A stretch of DNA of 64,000 bases. Origin: Pseudomonas protegens. GTDB taxonomy: Bacteria; Pseudomonadota; Gammaproteobacteria; Pseudomonadales; Pseudomonadaceae. This document shows, in pieces, positions 29,686 to 37,986 of the stretch (the stretch's first letter is position 1; each line of letters opens with the position of its first letter). The stretch lies in contig NZ_CP060201.1 of assembly GCF_013407925.2 (NCBI RefSeq), forward strand, positions 2,480,001-2,544,000, read 5' to 3'. The translations under genes and the position numbers were made by a program. The notes beneath the pieces were generated by a model. It did not search any database. It saw nothing but the letters and a program-made list of their open reading frames with translations, and was not told where the DNA came from.

Positions 29686-30419
29686 CAGCCTTGCCACCTT
29701 TCGCCGGGCACGATGATCAGCGAGAAATACGGCGAGGACATCGGCTCCACGTCATCCAGCGGCACGATCTTCTGGTTGGCCATGGTGGCGCGCTCGACGT
29801 ACAGCGCCCGCTGCGCCAGCCCCAGCTCTTCCAGGACCTGGCGCACCTTGGGAAAATTGCGCCCCAGCTTCATCACCACCGCCGCATCGGCGTCCGCCAG
29901 CCGCCGCTTGAGCTCCTCATGGGGCAGCACGCCCGAGAGCACCGACAGGCTCTGGTTGCGATACACCAGGGGCGCGCCCAGCACCGAAGCGCCGCCCAGC
30001 ATCGAGCACACGCCCGGCACCACTTCGGCCTGGTAACGCTCGGCCAGACGATCGTGCAGGTACATGTAGGAGCCGTAGAAGAACGGGTCGCCCTCGCAGA
30101 TCACCGCCACATCCCGACCGGCATCCAGATGCAGCGCCAGTTCCTGGCTGGCGCTGTCGTAGAAATCGCTGATCACTTGCTCGTAGGACAGCGGCGCCGG
30201 CAGCACTTCGGTGGTCACCGGGTACACCAGCGGCAGCAGGGTCTGGGCCTGTTGCAGGTGCCCTTCGATGATGCCGAAGGCGTTGCCTTTCTTGCCCTTG
30301 GCCACGAAGTAGGCCACCACCGGCGATTCGCGCAGCAGGCGCAGGGCTTTGACGGTAATCAGTTCCGGATCACCGGGACCCACGCCAAGGCCGATCAAAC
30401 GTCCAGGTTGCACCATCAT
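29685..30419 (-). CDS. cobI: Precorrin-2 C20-methyltransferase
   Basis: A 244-residue tetrapyrrole methylase: [20 protein letters not shown] at the N-terminus, [32 protein letters not shown] and [13 protein letters not shown] are CobI/CbiL features. It adds the methyl group at C20 of precorrin-2, giving precorrin-3A, the substrate of CobG. The start at 30419 forms an ATGA overlap with the cobH stop; a second ATG at 30416 is also possible. It lies in the tightly packed minus-strand operon cobG-cobH-cobI-cobJ. Confidence 0.95.
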   Translation of the reverse strand: MMVQPGRLIGLGVGPGDPELITVKALRLLRESPVVAYFVAKGKKGNAFGIIEGHLQQAQTLLPLVYPVTTEVLPAPLSYEQVISDFYDSASQELALHLDAGRDVAVICEGDPFFYGSYMYLHDRLAERYQAEVVPGVCSMLGGASVLGAPLVYRNQSLSVLSGVLPHEELKRRLADADAAVVMKLGRNFPKVRQVLEELGLAQRALYVERATMANQKIVPLDDVEPMSSPYFSLIIVPGERWQG

Positions 30420-31042
30420 TCGACCTCCGTGGCCAGGGCATTGACGGCCGCGGCGGCCATGGCGCTACCGCCCAGGCGCCCCTGCATGATCACGAAAGGC
30501 ACGCCACGGCTGTCGGCGGCGAGCATCGCCTTGGATTCGGCGGCACCGACGAAGCCCACCGGGAAACCGAGGATCAGCGCCGGTTTCGGCGCGCCGGCGT
30601 CGAGCATCTCCAGCAGGTAGAAGAGTGCGGTGGGGGCGTTGCCGATCACCACCACGCTGCCTTCCAGGTGCGGGCGCCACAGCTCCAGGGCCGCCGCCGA
30701 ACGGGTGTTGCCCAGCTCCCGGGCCAGCGCCGGTACGCGCTCGTCACGCAGGGTGCAGATCACCGGGTTGTTGGCCGGCAGGCGCGCCCGGGTAATGCCT
30801 TCGGCCACCATGTGCGCATCGCAGAGGATCGGCGCACCGGCGGCCAGGGCCTCACGCCCGGCCTTGCCGGCACCGGCGGAGAATTGCAGGCCGTCTATGG
30901 CTTCCACCATGCCGCAGGCGTGGATCACCCGTACCGCGAGTTTTTCCAGGTCGGCGGGAATGCGATCCAGCTTGGCTTCTTCGCGGATGATCGCGAAGGA
31001 GTTGCGATAGATCTCCTGACCGTCGCGGATGTAATCAATCAT
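30416..31042 (-). CDS. cobH: Precorrin-8X methylmutase
   Basis: A 208-residue enzyme moving the methyl group from C11 to C12 in precorrin-8X to make hydrogenobyrinate. The catalytic histidine is H41 in [11 protein letters not shown]; other hallmarks are [33 protein letters not shown] and [17 protein letters not shown] 31042 was chosen because it starts [17 protein letters not shown] like homologues and overlaps the cobG end by eight bases. The open frame extends far upstream but there it is a shadow of cobG. Confidence 0.96.
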   Translation of the reverse strand: MIDYIRDGQEIYRNSFAIIREEAKLDRIPADLEKLAVRVIHACGMVEAIDGLQFSAGAGKAGREALAAGAPILCDAHMVAEGITRARLPANNPVICTLRDERVPALARELGNTRSAAALELWRPHLEGSVVVIGNAPTALFYLLEMLDAGAPKPALILGFPVGFVGAAESKAMLAADSRGVPFVIMQGRLGGSAMAAAAVNALATEVE

Positions 31043-32348
31043 CAAGGTGACTCCGTGGGCGGGCATCAAGCAGAGCCTCTGCCGCTTCAATAGAAAGGTT
31101 GCGCGCGTGCAGCGTGCCGAAACCCGGCTGCGCAGCATCGCGTAGATACAAGTCGTAGCGCCCTGGGGCCGTCGCCAGCAGGGTGGCCGGCGCCACATGG
31201 GCGGCGGCGCAGGAACGGGAACAACCCGACAGGTGCACGGCCGTCTGCCGGCCGTGGCGCTGCAGCAGTTGCGCCAGCTCAAGGGCATCGCCCTTGGTGT
31301 CGGCCAGGGCCTTGCCGCAGCCACTGGAGCCGGTGCAGGCGATCAGCTGAGCCAGGGGTTGTTGAGCACTGCACAGCAAGCCCAACTGCCCCAGGCCGGC
31401 GGTGACCGTGGCCGCATCCGCCGGGGCAATGCCCGGCAGCAGCAGGCTCTGCCAGGGCGTGAAACGCAGGCTGGCGTCGCCGTACTGCTCGGCCAGTTGT
31501 GCGGCGCCCCGCAGCATGGCCGGGTCCAGGCGCCCCAGGGGCGCGACCGCACCGACATAGACCCGGTCGCCCTCGCGCTGTGGATAAGTTCCCAGGTGCA
31601 GCCCTGCAACCGCAGCTGGACGCTGCCAGCCATCGATGTTCAGCAAGGGGCTGCTCAGGCGCAGGTTCAGTTGGGCAAGAAAATCCGCCACCGGCATCTG
31701 CACCAACAGGTGGCGCATCCGCGTCTGCTCGGGGGTGGCCAGATCGAGAAACAGCTCCAGCACCGCCACCAGCAGTTCATGGCCCTGGGCCTCGGGCACC
31801 GCCGCCAGGGGTTTATCCACAGGGCTGCCGGCCAGACCGAAGGCCAGCAGCAACTGCCCTTCACGCGCCAGTGCCGCCAACCACAGGTCGTGGTGATGTT
31901 CGAGCATGGCCAGGGCTTCGCCGCCATCGAGCTGCACGGCGAACTTGGCCGACAGTTCATGGAAGCGCGGGTGACGCTGCAGTGTGTCAAGGATCTGCCC
32001 GGCCAGGGGCCGGGTGTCCATCAGCAATTGCCGGTCGATGCCGGCGCTGGGGCTGAGCATCAGGTTGCGCACATCGTCGCCGGCGGCGGTGGTCGGTCCC
32101 AGGCCGGCCGCCAGCAGTGCATCGATCAGGGCCCGATGCTCGGCGCCGATCCCGCGGATCTGCAGGTTGGCGCGGTTGGTGGCCTCGATCACACCGCCGG
32201 CATAGGTCTGCGCCGCGTCAGCCACCGCCCGGGCCTGGGCGGCACTGATGACCCCGCCCGCCAGCTTGATCCGGCAGATGCCGCCGTCCAGCGCCGGGAC
32301 GATGCGCAGCAACCCCGGGCAGGCCGAGGGGCGGATGGCGGTGGACAT
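31035..32348 (-). CDS. cobG: Precorrin-3B synthase
   Basis: A 437-residue oxygen-dependent enzyme of the nitrite/sulfite reductase-like fold, with an iron-sulfur centre. It hydroxylates precorrin-3A and forms the gamma-lactone of precorrin-3B. The N-terminus (PSACPGLLRIVPALDGGICRIKLAGG) and the cluster-binding residues CTGSSGCGKALADT and LSGCSRSCAA are visible. Presence of CobG marks the aerobic route. ATG 32348 is preferred; a TTG start five codons upstream is possible. It is the first gene of the minus-strand cob operon and is divergent from cobL across a 131-base gap. Confidence 0.93.
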   Translation of the reverse strand: MSTAIRPSACPGLLRIVPALDGGICRIKLAGGVISAAQARAVADAAQTYAGGVIEATNRANLQIRGIGAEHRALIDALLAAGLGPTTAAGDDVRNLMLSPSAGIDRQLLMDTRPLAGQILDTLQRHPRFHELSAKFAVQLDGGEALAMLEHHHDLWLAALAREGQLLLAFGLAGSPVDKPLAAVPEAQGHELLVAVLELFLDLATPEQTRMRHLLVQMPVADFLAQLNLRLSSPLLNIDGWQRPAAVAGLHLGTYPQREGDRVYVGAVAPLGRLDPAMLRGAAQLAEQYGDASLRFTPWQSLLLPGIAPADAATVTAGLGQLGLLCSAQQPLAQLIACTGSSGCGKALADTKGDALELAQLLQRHGRQTAVHLSGCSRSCAAAHVAPATLLATAPGRYDLYLRDAAQPGFGTLHARNLSIEAAEALLDARPRSHLDD

Positions 32349-32479
32349 AGGGCGTTCGTTCAAAGGGGCAACCGGCAGTGTGGGAAAAGCGCTTCGTCAG
32401 TGAAGGCGCGGTATTATGCCTGCTTTGTCCGAAGGCATGAAAAGCCTGCCGGTCGGAACCTTAGGTTTGAGGAATATAG
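32349..32479. promoter_or_regulatory. Divergent cobG/cobL promoter region
   Basis: This 131-base gap separates the two divergent cobalamin operons and must hold both promoters. I looked for a cobalamin riboswitch (B12 box and conserved core) on both strands and did not find one. CGGTATTATGCCTG near 32410 is a possible -10-containing stretch for cobL. Nothing firm. Confidence 0.35.
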
Positions 32480-33694
32480 ATGTCGCCCTGGCTGACAGTA
32501 GTGGGAATCGGTGAAGACGGCTTCAAGGGCCTGGGCAGGAATGCCCGCCACGCCCTGCTGAGCGCTTCGCGGATCGTCGGCGGCCAGCGTCAGCTGGATC
32601 TGCTGCCGGCATGCATCCGCGGCGAACGCCAGTTGTGGCCCAGCCCGTTTTCCCTGGAACCCCTGCTGAGCCTGCGCGGAACGCCGGTCTGCGTGCTGGC
32701 CAGCGGCGATCCGATGCTGTTCGGCGTGGGCGCCAGCCTGGCCCGGCAACTGCCGGCCGACGAGCTGCAGGTCGTGTCCTTCCCCTCTTCCTATTCCCTG
32801 GCCGCCGCTCGCCTGGGCTGGGCCCTGCAGGACGTGGTCACGCTGTCGGTGGTGGCACGGCCGATTGCCGCGCTCAATGCCCAACTGTCCAGCGGCGTGC
32901 GCCTGCTGGTGCTGAGCAATGACCGCCACAGCCCGGCGGCGATTGCCGGACTGCTGCGTGAACGCGGTTTCGGCCCGAGTCGCCTGACGGTGCTGGAGCA
33001 CCTGGGCGGCCCCCTGGAACGGCGCCTGGACAGCACGGCCGACGACTGGAGCGATCCCGCGCTCGCCGACCTCAATCTGCTGGCCATCGAATGCCGGGCC
33101 GCGGCCGATACGCCGCAACTGTCCCGACTGGCCGGCCTGCCGGACTCGGCCTTCCGCCATGACGGCCAGTTGACCAAGCGTGACGTGCGCGCCATCACCC
33201 TGGCCCGCCTGGCCCCGGTGCCCGGCGAATTGCTCTGGGATGTGGGCGCCGGCAGCGGCTCCATCGGCATCGAATGGATGCGTGCCCACCCCAGTTGTCG
33301 GGCACTGGCCATCGAAGCCGACGACGGCCGCCAGCAGTTGATCGAATACAACCGTGACGTGCTCGGGGTGCCCGGGCTGCAACTGATTCGCGGCAGCGCG
33401 CCCCAGGCCCTGGACGGGCTGGAGCGCCCCGATGCGGTGTTCATCGGCGGCGGGGTGACCCGCGAAGGCGTGCTGCAAACCTGCTGGGAACGGCTCAAGC
33501 CCGGCGGACGCCTGGTGGCCAACGCCGTGACCCTGCAAAGTGAAATGACCCTGATGCACTGGCGCCAAGCGCACGGCGGTGAGCTGACCCGCATCCATAT
33601 CGCCCAGGCCCAGCCCCTGGGGGAATTCGACACCTGGCGCCAGGCCCTGCCGATCACCCTGCTGGACCTGCACAAACCCAGGGACCAGCCATGA
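32480..33694 (+). CDS. cobL: Precorrin-6Y C5,15-methyltransferase (decarboxylating)
   Basis: A 404-residue two-domain enzyme. The N-terminal CbiE-like methyltransferase (about 1-205) begins [17 protein letters not shown] and contains [14 protein letters not shown]. The C-terminal CbiT-like domain has [12 protein letters not shown] and the SAM motif [17 protein letters not shown]. Together they methylate C5 and C15 and decarboxylate the C12 acetate of dihydro-precorrin-6. It is the first gene of the plus-strand cob operon; a REP doublet separates it from cbiD. Confidence 0.95.
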   Translation: MSPWLTVVGIGEDGFKGLGRNARHALLSASRIVGGQRQLDLLPACIRGERQLWPSPFSLEPLLSLRGTPVCVLASGDPMLFGVGASLARQLPADELQVVSFPSSYSLAAARLGWALQDVVTLSVVARPIAALNAQLSSGVRLLVLSNDRHSPAAIAGLLRERGFGPSRLTVLEHLGGPLERRLDSTADDWSDPALADLNLLAIECRAAADTPQLSRLAGLPDSAFRHDGQLTKRDVRAITLARLAPVPGELLWDVGAGSGSIGIEWMRAHPSCRALAIEADDGRQQLIEYNRDVLGVPGLQLIRGSAPQALDGLERPDAVFIGGGVTREGVLQTCWERLKPGGRLVANAVTLQSEMTLMHWRQAHGGELTRIHIAQAQPLGEFDTWRQALPITLLDLHKPRDQP

Positions 33695-33698
33695 GCTT

Positions 33699-33775
33699 TG
33701 TAGAAACAGGCGGGCCCGCGAAAGCGTTCCCCCCAAAGACCGTCGCGCGCCCTTCGCGAGCCAGCTCGCTCCGAC
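33699..33775. repeat. REP doublet between cobL and cbiD
   Basis: A degenerate REP (GTAGAAACAGGCGGGCCCGC, 33700-33719) faces a clearer one in opposite orientation (CCTTCGCGAGCCAGCTCGCT then CCGAC, 33751-33775), the REPIN-type arrangement. It occupies nearly the whole 93-base gap. Confidence 0.6.
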
Positions 33776-33787
33776 GGGGGCGAGGGC

Positions 33788-34885
33788 ATGCGTGAGGAGA
33801 CGGCCGAGCAGCCCGCGCCCCTGCGCAGCGGCCTGACCACCGGCAGTTGCGCCACCGCCACCAGCCTGGCCGCCGCGCGCCTGCTCTTGGGGGGCGTCAA
33901 TGCCGACGCGGTGGAGATCGTCCTGCCCAAGGGCAAGCAGGTGCAGATGCGCCTGGAGTTCTGCCGCCGCACCGCCGAGGGCGCCGAAGCCGGGACCCTC
34001 AAGGATGCCGGCGACGACCCGGATGTGACCCACGGCGCCCTGCTCTACTCCCAGGTGCGCCTGACCCGCGAGCCGGGAATCCGCTTTGTCGCCGGCCAGG
34101 GCGTGGGCACTGTGACCCGCCCCGGCCTGGTGCTGGCGGTGGGCGAACCGGCGATCAACCCGGTGCCGCGCCGGATGATCAGCGAGCACCTGCAACGGCT
34201 TGCCGAGGAACACGCCTACAGCGGCGGCTTCGAAGTCACGGTGAATGTCGAGGGCGGCGCCGAGCTGGCCCTGAAAACCATGAACCCGCGCCTGGGGATT
34301 CTCGGCGGACTGTCGATCCTGGGCACCAGCGGCATTGTCCGGCCCTTCTCCTGCGCGGCCTACATCGCCTCGATCCACCAGGGCATCGACGTGGCCAAGA
34401 CCAACGGCTACCTGCACATTGCCGCCTGCACCGGCAACGCCAGCGAGGACACCATGCGCCGGGTCTACAACCTGCCGGAAATCGCCCTGATCGAAATGGG
34501 CGACTTTGTCGGCGCGGTGCTCAAGCACCTGCGCAAAGTGCCTGTGGATAAACTCAGCCTGTGCGGCGGCTTCGGCAAGATCAGCAAACTGGCCGCCGGC
34601 CACATGGACCTGCACAGCCGCCACTCCAGCATCGACCTGCCGCAACTGGCGCAATGGGCCGCCGCAGTGGGTGCCGGAGCGGACCTGCAACAGGCCATAC
34701 GCGAGGCCAATACCAGCCAGCAGGCCCTGGCCATGGCCAGCGCCGCCGGGATCGCCCTGGGCGACGCGGTGTGCCAACACGCCCTGGACTTCGCCCGCAG
34801 CGTGGTGCCGGCCCAGGTTCAGGTGGAAGTCTTCGCCATCGATCGCCAGGGCGGCATCGTTGGCCATGCCGGAGTCTTGTCATGA
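33788..34885 (+). CDS. cbiD: Cobalt-precorrin-5B C1-methyltransferase (CbiD)
   Basis: A 365-residue CbiD protein. The N-terminus [21 protein letters not shown] is the family signature, with [13 protein letters not shown] and [22 protein letters not shown] following. CbiD methylates C1 with loss of the acetaldehyde fragment in the anaerobic route. Pseudomonads carry it in an otherwise aerobic set that lacks CobF, so it probably fills the CobF step. Its stop overlaps the cobK start by four bases (ATGA). Confidence 0.93.
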   Translation: MREETAEQPAPLRSGLTTGSCATATSLAAARLLLGGVNADAVEIVLPKGKQVQMRLEFCRRTAEGAEAGTLKDAGDDPDVTHGALLYSQVRLTREPGIRFVAGQGVGTVTRPGLVLAVGEPAINPVPRRMISEHLQRLAEEHAYSGGFEVTVNVEGGAELALKTMNPRLGILGGLSILGTSGIVRPFSCAAYIASIHQGIDVAKTNGYLHIAACTGNASEDTMRRVYNLPEIALIEMGDFVGAVLKHLRKVPVDKLSLCGGFGKISKLAAGHMDLHSRHSSIDLPQLAQWAAAVGAGADLQQAIREANTSQQALAMASAAGIALGDAVCQHALDFARSVVPAQVQVEVFAIDRQGGIVGHAGVLS

Positions 34886-35610
34886 CCCGTATTCTGCTGC
34901 TGGGCGGGGTCACCGAGGCCCTGGCCATCGCCCGCACCCTGGGCCCTGAACATATCTACAGCCTGGCCGGGGTGGGCCGGGTGCCCACGGACCTGAACTG
35001 CCAGGTCAAGGTCGGCGGCTATGGCGGCGCCGCAGGACTGGCAGGCTTTATCCGCGAGCAAGGCATCGGCCTGCTGCTGGACGTCACCCATCCCTACGCG
35101 GCGCAGATCAGCGCCAACGCAGTGGCTGCCGCCGCTCTCGCAGCCGTGCCCTGCTGGGCGTTGCGGCGCCCGGCCTGGCAGCCGCAAGCGGGTGACGATT
35201 GGCGCGAGATCGCCGGTTGGGAGCCACTGATGCAAGCCCTGCGACCGTTCAAGCGCCCGCTGTTCACCCTGGGCCGCGAGCCGTTGCAGCATCTGGATGA
35301 AATCCCTCCGGGGCAGTTCTGGACCCTGCGCGCCCTGGAAACCTGCCCCGGCAATGAGCGTTGCGAAGTCATCGGCGCCCGTGGGCCTTTCCTGATCGAA
35401 GACGAGCGCCAACTGTTCGCCCGGCGCAACATCGACGTGCTGATCAGCAAGAACAGCGGCAGCGGCGCCACCGAACCCAAGCTGCAAGTGGCACGTGAGC
35501 GGGGCATACCGGTGCTGGTGCTCAAGCGCCCCGAGCTGCCCGCGGCCGACCGCCACTTTGCCAGCGTGGCCGAGTTGCTCGGCGCCCTGGGGCAGCTGTC
35601 TCGCGCCTGA
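34882..35610 (+). CDS. cobK: Precorrin-6A reductase
   Basis: A 242-residue NADPH-dependent reductase producing dihydro-precorrin-6. It starts [20 protein letters not shown], a Rossmann-like glycine motif. [27 protein letters not shown] and [20 protein letters not shown] are strongly conserved CobK/CbiJ segments. The start overlaps the cbiD stop (ATGA), so cobL-cbiD-cobK read as one operon. The next gene begins 183 bases later and is unrelated. Confidence 0.95.
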   Translation: MTRILLLGGVTEALAIARTLGPEHIYSLAGVGRVPTDLNCQVKVGGYGGAAGLAGFIREQGIGLLLDVTHPYAAQISANAVAAAALAAVPCWALRRPAWQPQAGDDWREIAGWEPLMQALRPFKRPLFTLGREPLQHLDEIPPGQFWTLRALETCPGNERCEVIGARGPFLIEDERQLFARRNIDVLISKNSGSGATEPKLQVARERGIPVLVLKRPELPAADRHFASVAELLGALGQLSRA

Positions 35611-35793
35611 CAGACAAAGACGCCAAACCCCACAACCTCTTGGGATTCCCCTGGCAGCGATCGCTAAGACTCTGCTTTAGCCTCCTTGCAACGATGCAGT
35701 GTCGACCGGCTCAACAGTGGCCCGGTCGTCGCGGCAATCGATTTCAGTCTGGCAAATGACTTGCCAGCTCGTATCCCAAGGAATACAGTCGCC

Positions 35794-36096
35794 ATGTTCA
35801 TCTTTGAGCAGACTCAGGCGTTCACCCACTGGCTGCTACGCCTTAAAGATCCCCAGGGAAAAACCCGCGTGCTGGCGCGGATCAGGGCCGCGCAACTGGG
35901 CCGGTTCGGCGACTGCGAACCCGTGGGCGATGGGGTCTATGAAATGCGCATCCACCGTGGCCCCGGCTACCGGGTGTACTTTTCGCGCCGGGGCAATCGG
36001 ATCTACCTGTTGCTGATCGGCGGCGACAAAAGCACCCAGAAACGCGATATCCAACAGGCCAGGCAACTGGCCCACGACCTCAAGAGCGAGGGTTGA
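35794..36096 (+). CDS. RelE/ParE-family toxin (addiction module killer type)
   Basis: A 100-residue basic protein beginning MFIFEQTQAFTHWLLRLKDP. Residues VLARIRAAQLGRFGDCEPVGDGVYEMRIHRGPGYRVYFSRRGN carry the family's GDGV-EMRIH-GPGYRVYF pattern (about residues 27-70). Such toxins are usually mRNA interferases or gyrase poisons; which one cannot be decided from sequence. The antitoxin gene follows after three bases, so the toxin-first order resembles higBA. An AAGGAA ribosome site lies before the ATG. The pair separates the cob operon from the copper module. Confidence 0.88.
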   Translation: MFIFEQTQAFTHWLLRLKDPQGKTRVLARIRAAQLGRFGDCEPVGDGVYEMRIHRGPGYRVYFSRRGNRIYLLLIGGDKSTQKRDIQQARQLAHDLKSEG

Positions 36097-36099
36097 AAC

Positions 36100-36390
36100 A
36101 TGCACACCCCAGTCACCCGCTTCGACGCAGCGGAGTACCTCAAGACCCCTGAAGACATGGTCGCCTACCTCGACGCCTGCTTCGAGGAAGACGCCGGCGA
36201 CGGCAAGCTGATCCGCGCCGCGCTCAACGACATCGCTCGCGCCCGCGGCATGACCCAGGTCGCCCGCGACACCGGCCTGGGCCGTGAGAGCCTTTACAAG
36301 GCCCTGGGCAGCCAGGGCAATCCCGAGTTCGCGACTATCATCAAGGTCATGAAGGCGCTCGGGCTCAAGCTCAACGTCAGCCCGGCCTGA
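36100..36390 (+). CDS. Addiction module antidote protein (HTH antitoxin)
   Basis: A 96-residue DNA-binding antitoxin of the putative addiction-module antidote family. FDAAEYLKTPEDMVAYLDAC at the N-terminus and the helix-turn-helix MTQVARDTGLGRESLYKALG followed by GNPEFATIIKVMKALGLKL are diagnostic. It is expected to bind and neutralise the upstream toxin and to repress the operon. Length is normal and the reading frame is intact, so the module may be functional. Confidence 0.9.
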   Translation: MHTPVTRFDAAEYLKTPEDMVAYLDACFEEDAGDGKLIRAALNDIARARGMTQVARDTGLGRESLYKALGSQGNPEFATIIKVMKALGLKLNVSPA

Positions 36391-36489
36391 ACGGGCACTG
36401 CGACACCACACCGCATACGCTGCTTTTTTACTTATCCACAGCGATCAGGCTAAATACCCGCCTGATCGCTCAACCGACGGATCGTCCCC

Positions 36490-36888
36490 ATGTCCCGACA
36501 ACGGCTCGCATTTGCCTGGATCGCCTGCTTCGCAGTGCTGTTCAACATGCTTGCCATGCCGCTTTCCGGGGCCATGCAGCGCAACGATCCGGGGCTGAAC
36601 GAACAACTGCTGTGGGGCAGCTTCTGCTCGTCCACCGGCACCAAGCTGGTGGCCATATCCCTTGGCAAGCTCGACCAGCAGGCCCCGCAGAATGACGATC
36701 ACTCGACCATGCAGCACTGCTGGTGCTGCTCCGGTTCGCCGCCCCTGGTGGCCCTCCCGGGGCACGTCCCCCAGCTGTACTTCACTCGCTTCGCCGCCCG
36801 GCCGGGCGCGCCGCAGCCACAGATCGAAATGCTCAGCCTGCGCCAGCAATGGCCCAGCCTGAACCCCGGTGCACCGCCTCTGGCATGA
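36490..36888 (+). CDS. DUF2946 family protein, copper-linked
   Basis: A 132-residue protein with an N-terminal hydrophobic segment (about residues 7-27, FAWIACFAVLFNMLAMPLSG) that looks like a signal or anchor, and a metal-binding-like cluster HCWCC at 76-80 after an acidic His-containing stretch. This is the DUF2946 pattern, found next to copper uptake genes in proteobacteria. It lies 49 bases before the PCu(A)C chaperone gene in the same direction. A role in periplasmic copper handling is inferred from its neighbours. Confidence 0.78.
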   Translation: MSRQRLAFAWIACFAVLFNMLAMPLSGAMQRNDPGLNEQLLWGSFCSSTGTKLVAISLGKLDQQAPQNDDHSTMQHCWCCSGSPPLVALPGHVPQLYFTRFAARPGAPQPQIEMLSLRQQWPSLNPGAPPLA

Positions 36889-36937
36889 TTCCGTTTCGCA
36901 AGTGATCTGCGTCTTTGAATCGTTCTGGAGAACTGCC

Positions 36938-37432
36938 ATGCCTCAACCATCCCTGGTCAAGCAATCCCTGCTCCTGGCCGCACTGCTGCTGCCTGCCTGC
37001 TTCGCCAACGCCCATGACTACAAGGCCGGCGAATTGCAGATCGCCCATCCCTGGTCCCAGGAACTGCCGCCGAACGCGCCGACCGTGGCCGCCTACTTCG
37101 TGGTGCACAACCCGGGCAAGAACGCCGACACCCTGCTCAGTGTCGACTCGCCGATCGCCGGTCGGGCCGAGCTGCATGAGCACGTCAAGCAGGGCGACAT
37201 GATGAAGATGCAGCAGGTGCCCAAGGTCGCGGTTCCCGCCGGTGGCGAGGTGACCTTCGCGCCCATGGGCTACCACGTGATGTTGATGGAGCTCAAGGAT
37301 CGCAGCCTGCTCAGCGACGGCAAGCGCTTCCCCCTGACCCTGCACTTCGAGAAGTCGGGCAATGTCACGGTTGAGGTCGCCGTGCAGAAGCAGGCTCCCG
37401 ACGCCATGCAAGGGCACATGCACGACCAGTAA
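36938..37432 (+). CDS. Periplasmic copper chaperone PCu(A)C
   Basis: A 164-residue secreted protein; the signal peptide ends near FANA (about residue 23). The copper-binding motif H-M-x10-M-x21-H-x-M type is visible across ELHEHVKQGDMMKMQQV and FAPMGYHVMLM. PCu(A)C proteins deliver Cu(I), typically to the Cu(A) or Cu(B) centre of cytochrome oxidases. ATG 36938 has a CTGGAG ribosome site. It stands between two DUF2946 genes and upstream of the OprC-type receptor, a coherent copper operon. Confidence 0.9.
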   Translation: MPQPSLVKQSLLLAALLLPACFANAHDYKAGELQIAHPWSQELPPNAPTVAAYFVVHNPGKNADTLLSVDSPIAGRAELHEHVKQGDMMKMQQVPKVAVPAGGEVTFAPMGYHVMLMELKDRSLLSDGKRFPLTLHFEKSGNVTVEVAVQKQAPDAMQGHMHDQ

Positions 37433-37451
37433 TCCCTGACCGGCCCTTACC

Positions 37452-37898
37452 GTGAACGCCCCGCACGCGCCTGGCCGCGGGCGGTCCGTGCCGCGTCGCA
37501 ACTCCCGGCGAGTTCGACGCGGCAGCTGGATCAGCCTGTTCGCCATGTTGATGATCTTTATCGGCCCGCTGATTTCCCAGTCGATGCCGATGGATCACAG
37601 CACGCCGATGAACATGTCCGCGACGATGGACATGGGCGACGGCGCGCCCGGCTGTCACGGTGAAAGCCCGCATCACGCCCAACAGGGAAAGCCCCAGGGT
37701 GAACAGCACGTACTCTGGGAAAAGTGCGGCTATTGCAGCCTGCTGTTCAACTGCCCGGCGTTGCCTTCAGGCCTGTCGTTCGCCGCACTGGCGAGCACGC
37801 CCACAGCTGATTTCCTGATCCCCGCCACGCGCCTGGGCCACGCCCGGCAGACCGTGTTCCCCGGCGCCCTGACCCGCGCCCCACCGATCCTCGCCTGA
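37452..37898 (+). CDS. DUF2946 family protein, second copy
   Basis: A 148-residue protein starting at GTG 37452. A very basic N-terminus (SVPRRNSRRVRRGS) precedes one hydrophobic segment (about 26-43, ISLFAMLMIFIGPLI). Then comes a Met-rich stretch with MPMDHSTPMNMSATMDM (45-61), a His/Cys region CHGESPHH, and a CGYC pair (92-95). Met and His clusters of this sort bind copper. A downstream start would leave the membrane segment at the N-terminus as a signal, so the exact start is uncertain. It lies between the PCu(A)C and OprC-type genes. Confidence 0.75.
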   Translation: MNAPHAPGRGRSVPRRNSRRVRRGSWISLFAMLMIFIGPLISQSMPMDHSTPMNMSATMDMGDGAPGCHGESPHHAQQGKPQGEQHVLWEKCGYCSLLFNCPALPSGLSFAALASTPTADFLIPATRLGHARQTVFPGALTRAPPILA

Positions 37899-37986
37899 GT
37901 CCCCTGCTCATCTCACACGGCCGGCTGTCAGCGCGACAGGCGCGTACCTGCGGCCGTGTCATTCAAGACTGATCGATGGAACATCT

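Noticed and set aside
30416..31324. cobH starting about 94 codons further upstream.
   Set aside because: The extra part lies antisense-free but fully within cobG in another frame and has no similarity to CobH; homologues start at MIDYIRDG.
32349..32479. Cobalamin riboswitch between cobG and cobL.
   Set aside because: No B12 box or conserved riboswitch core was found on either strand, and the gap is too short for two riboswitches.
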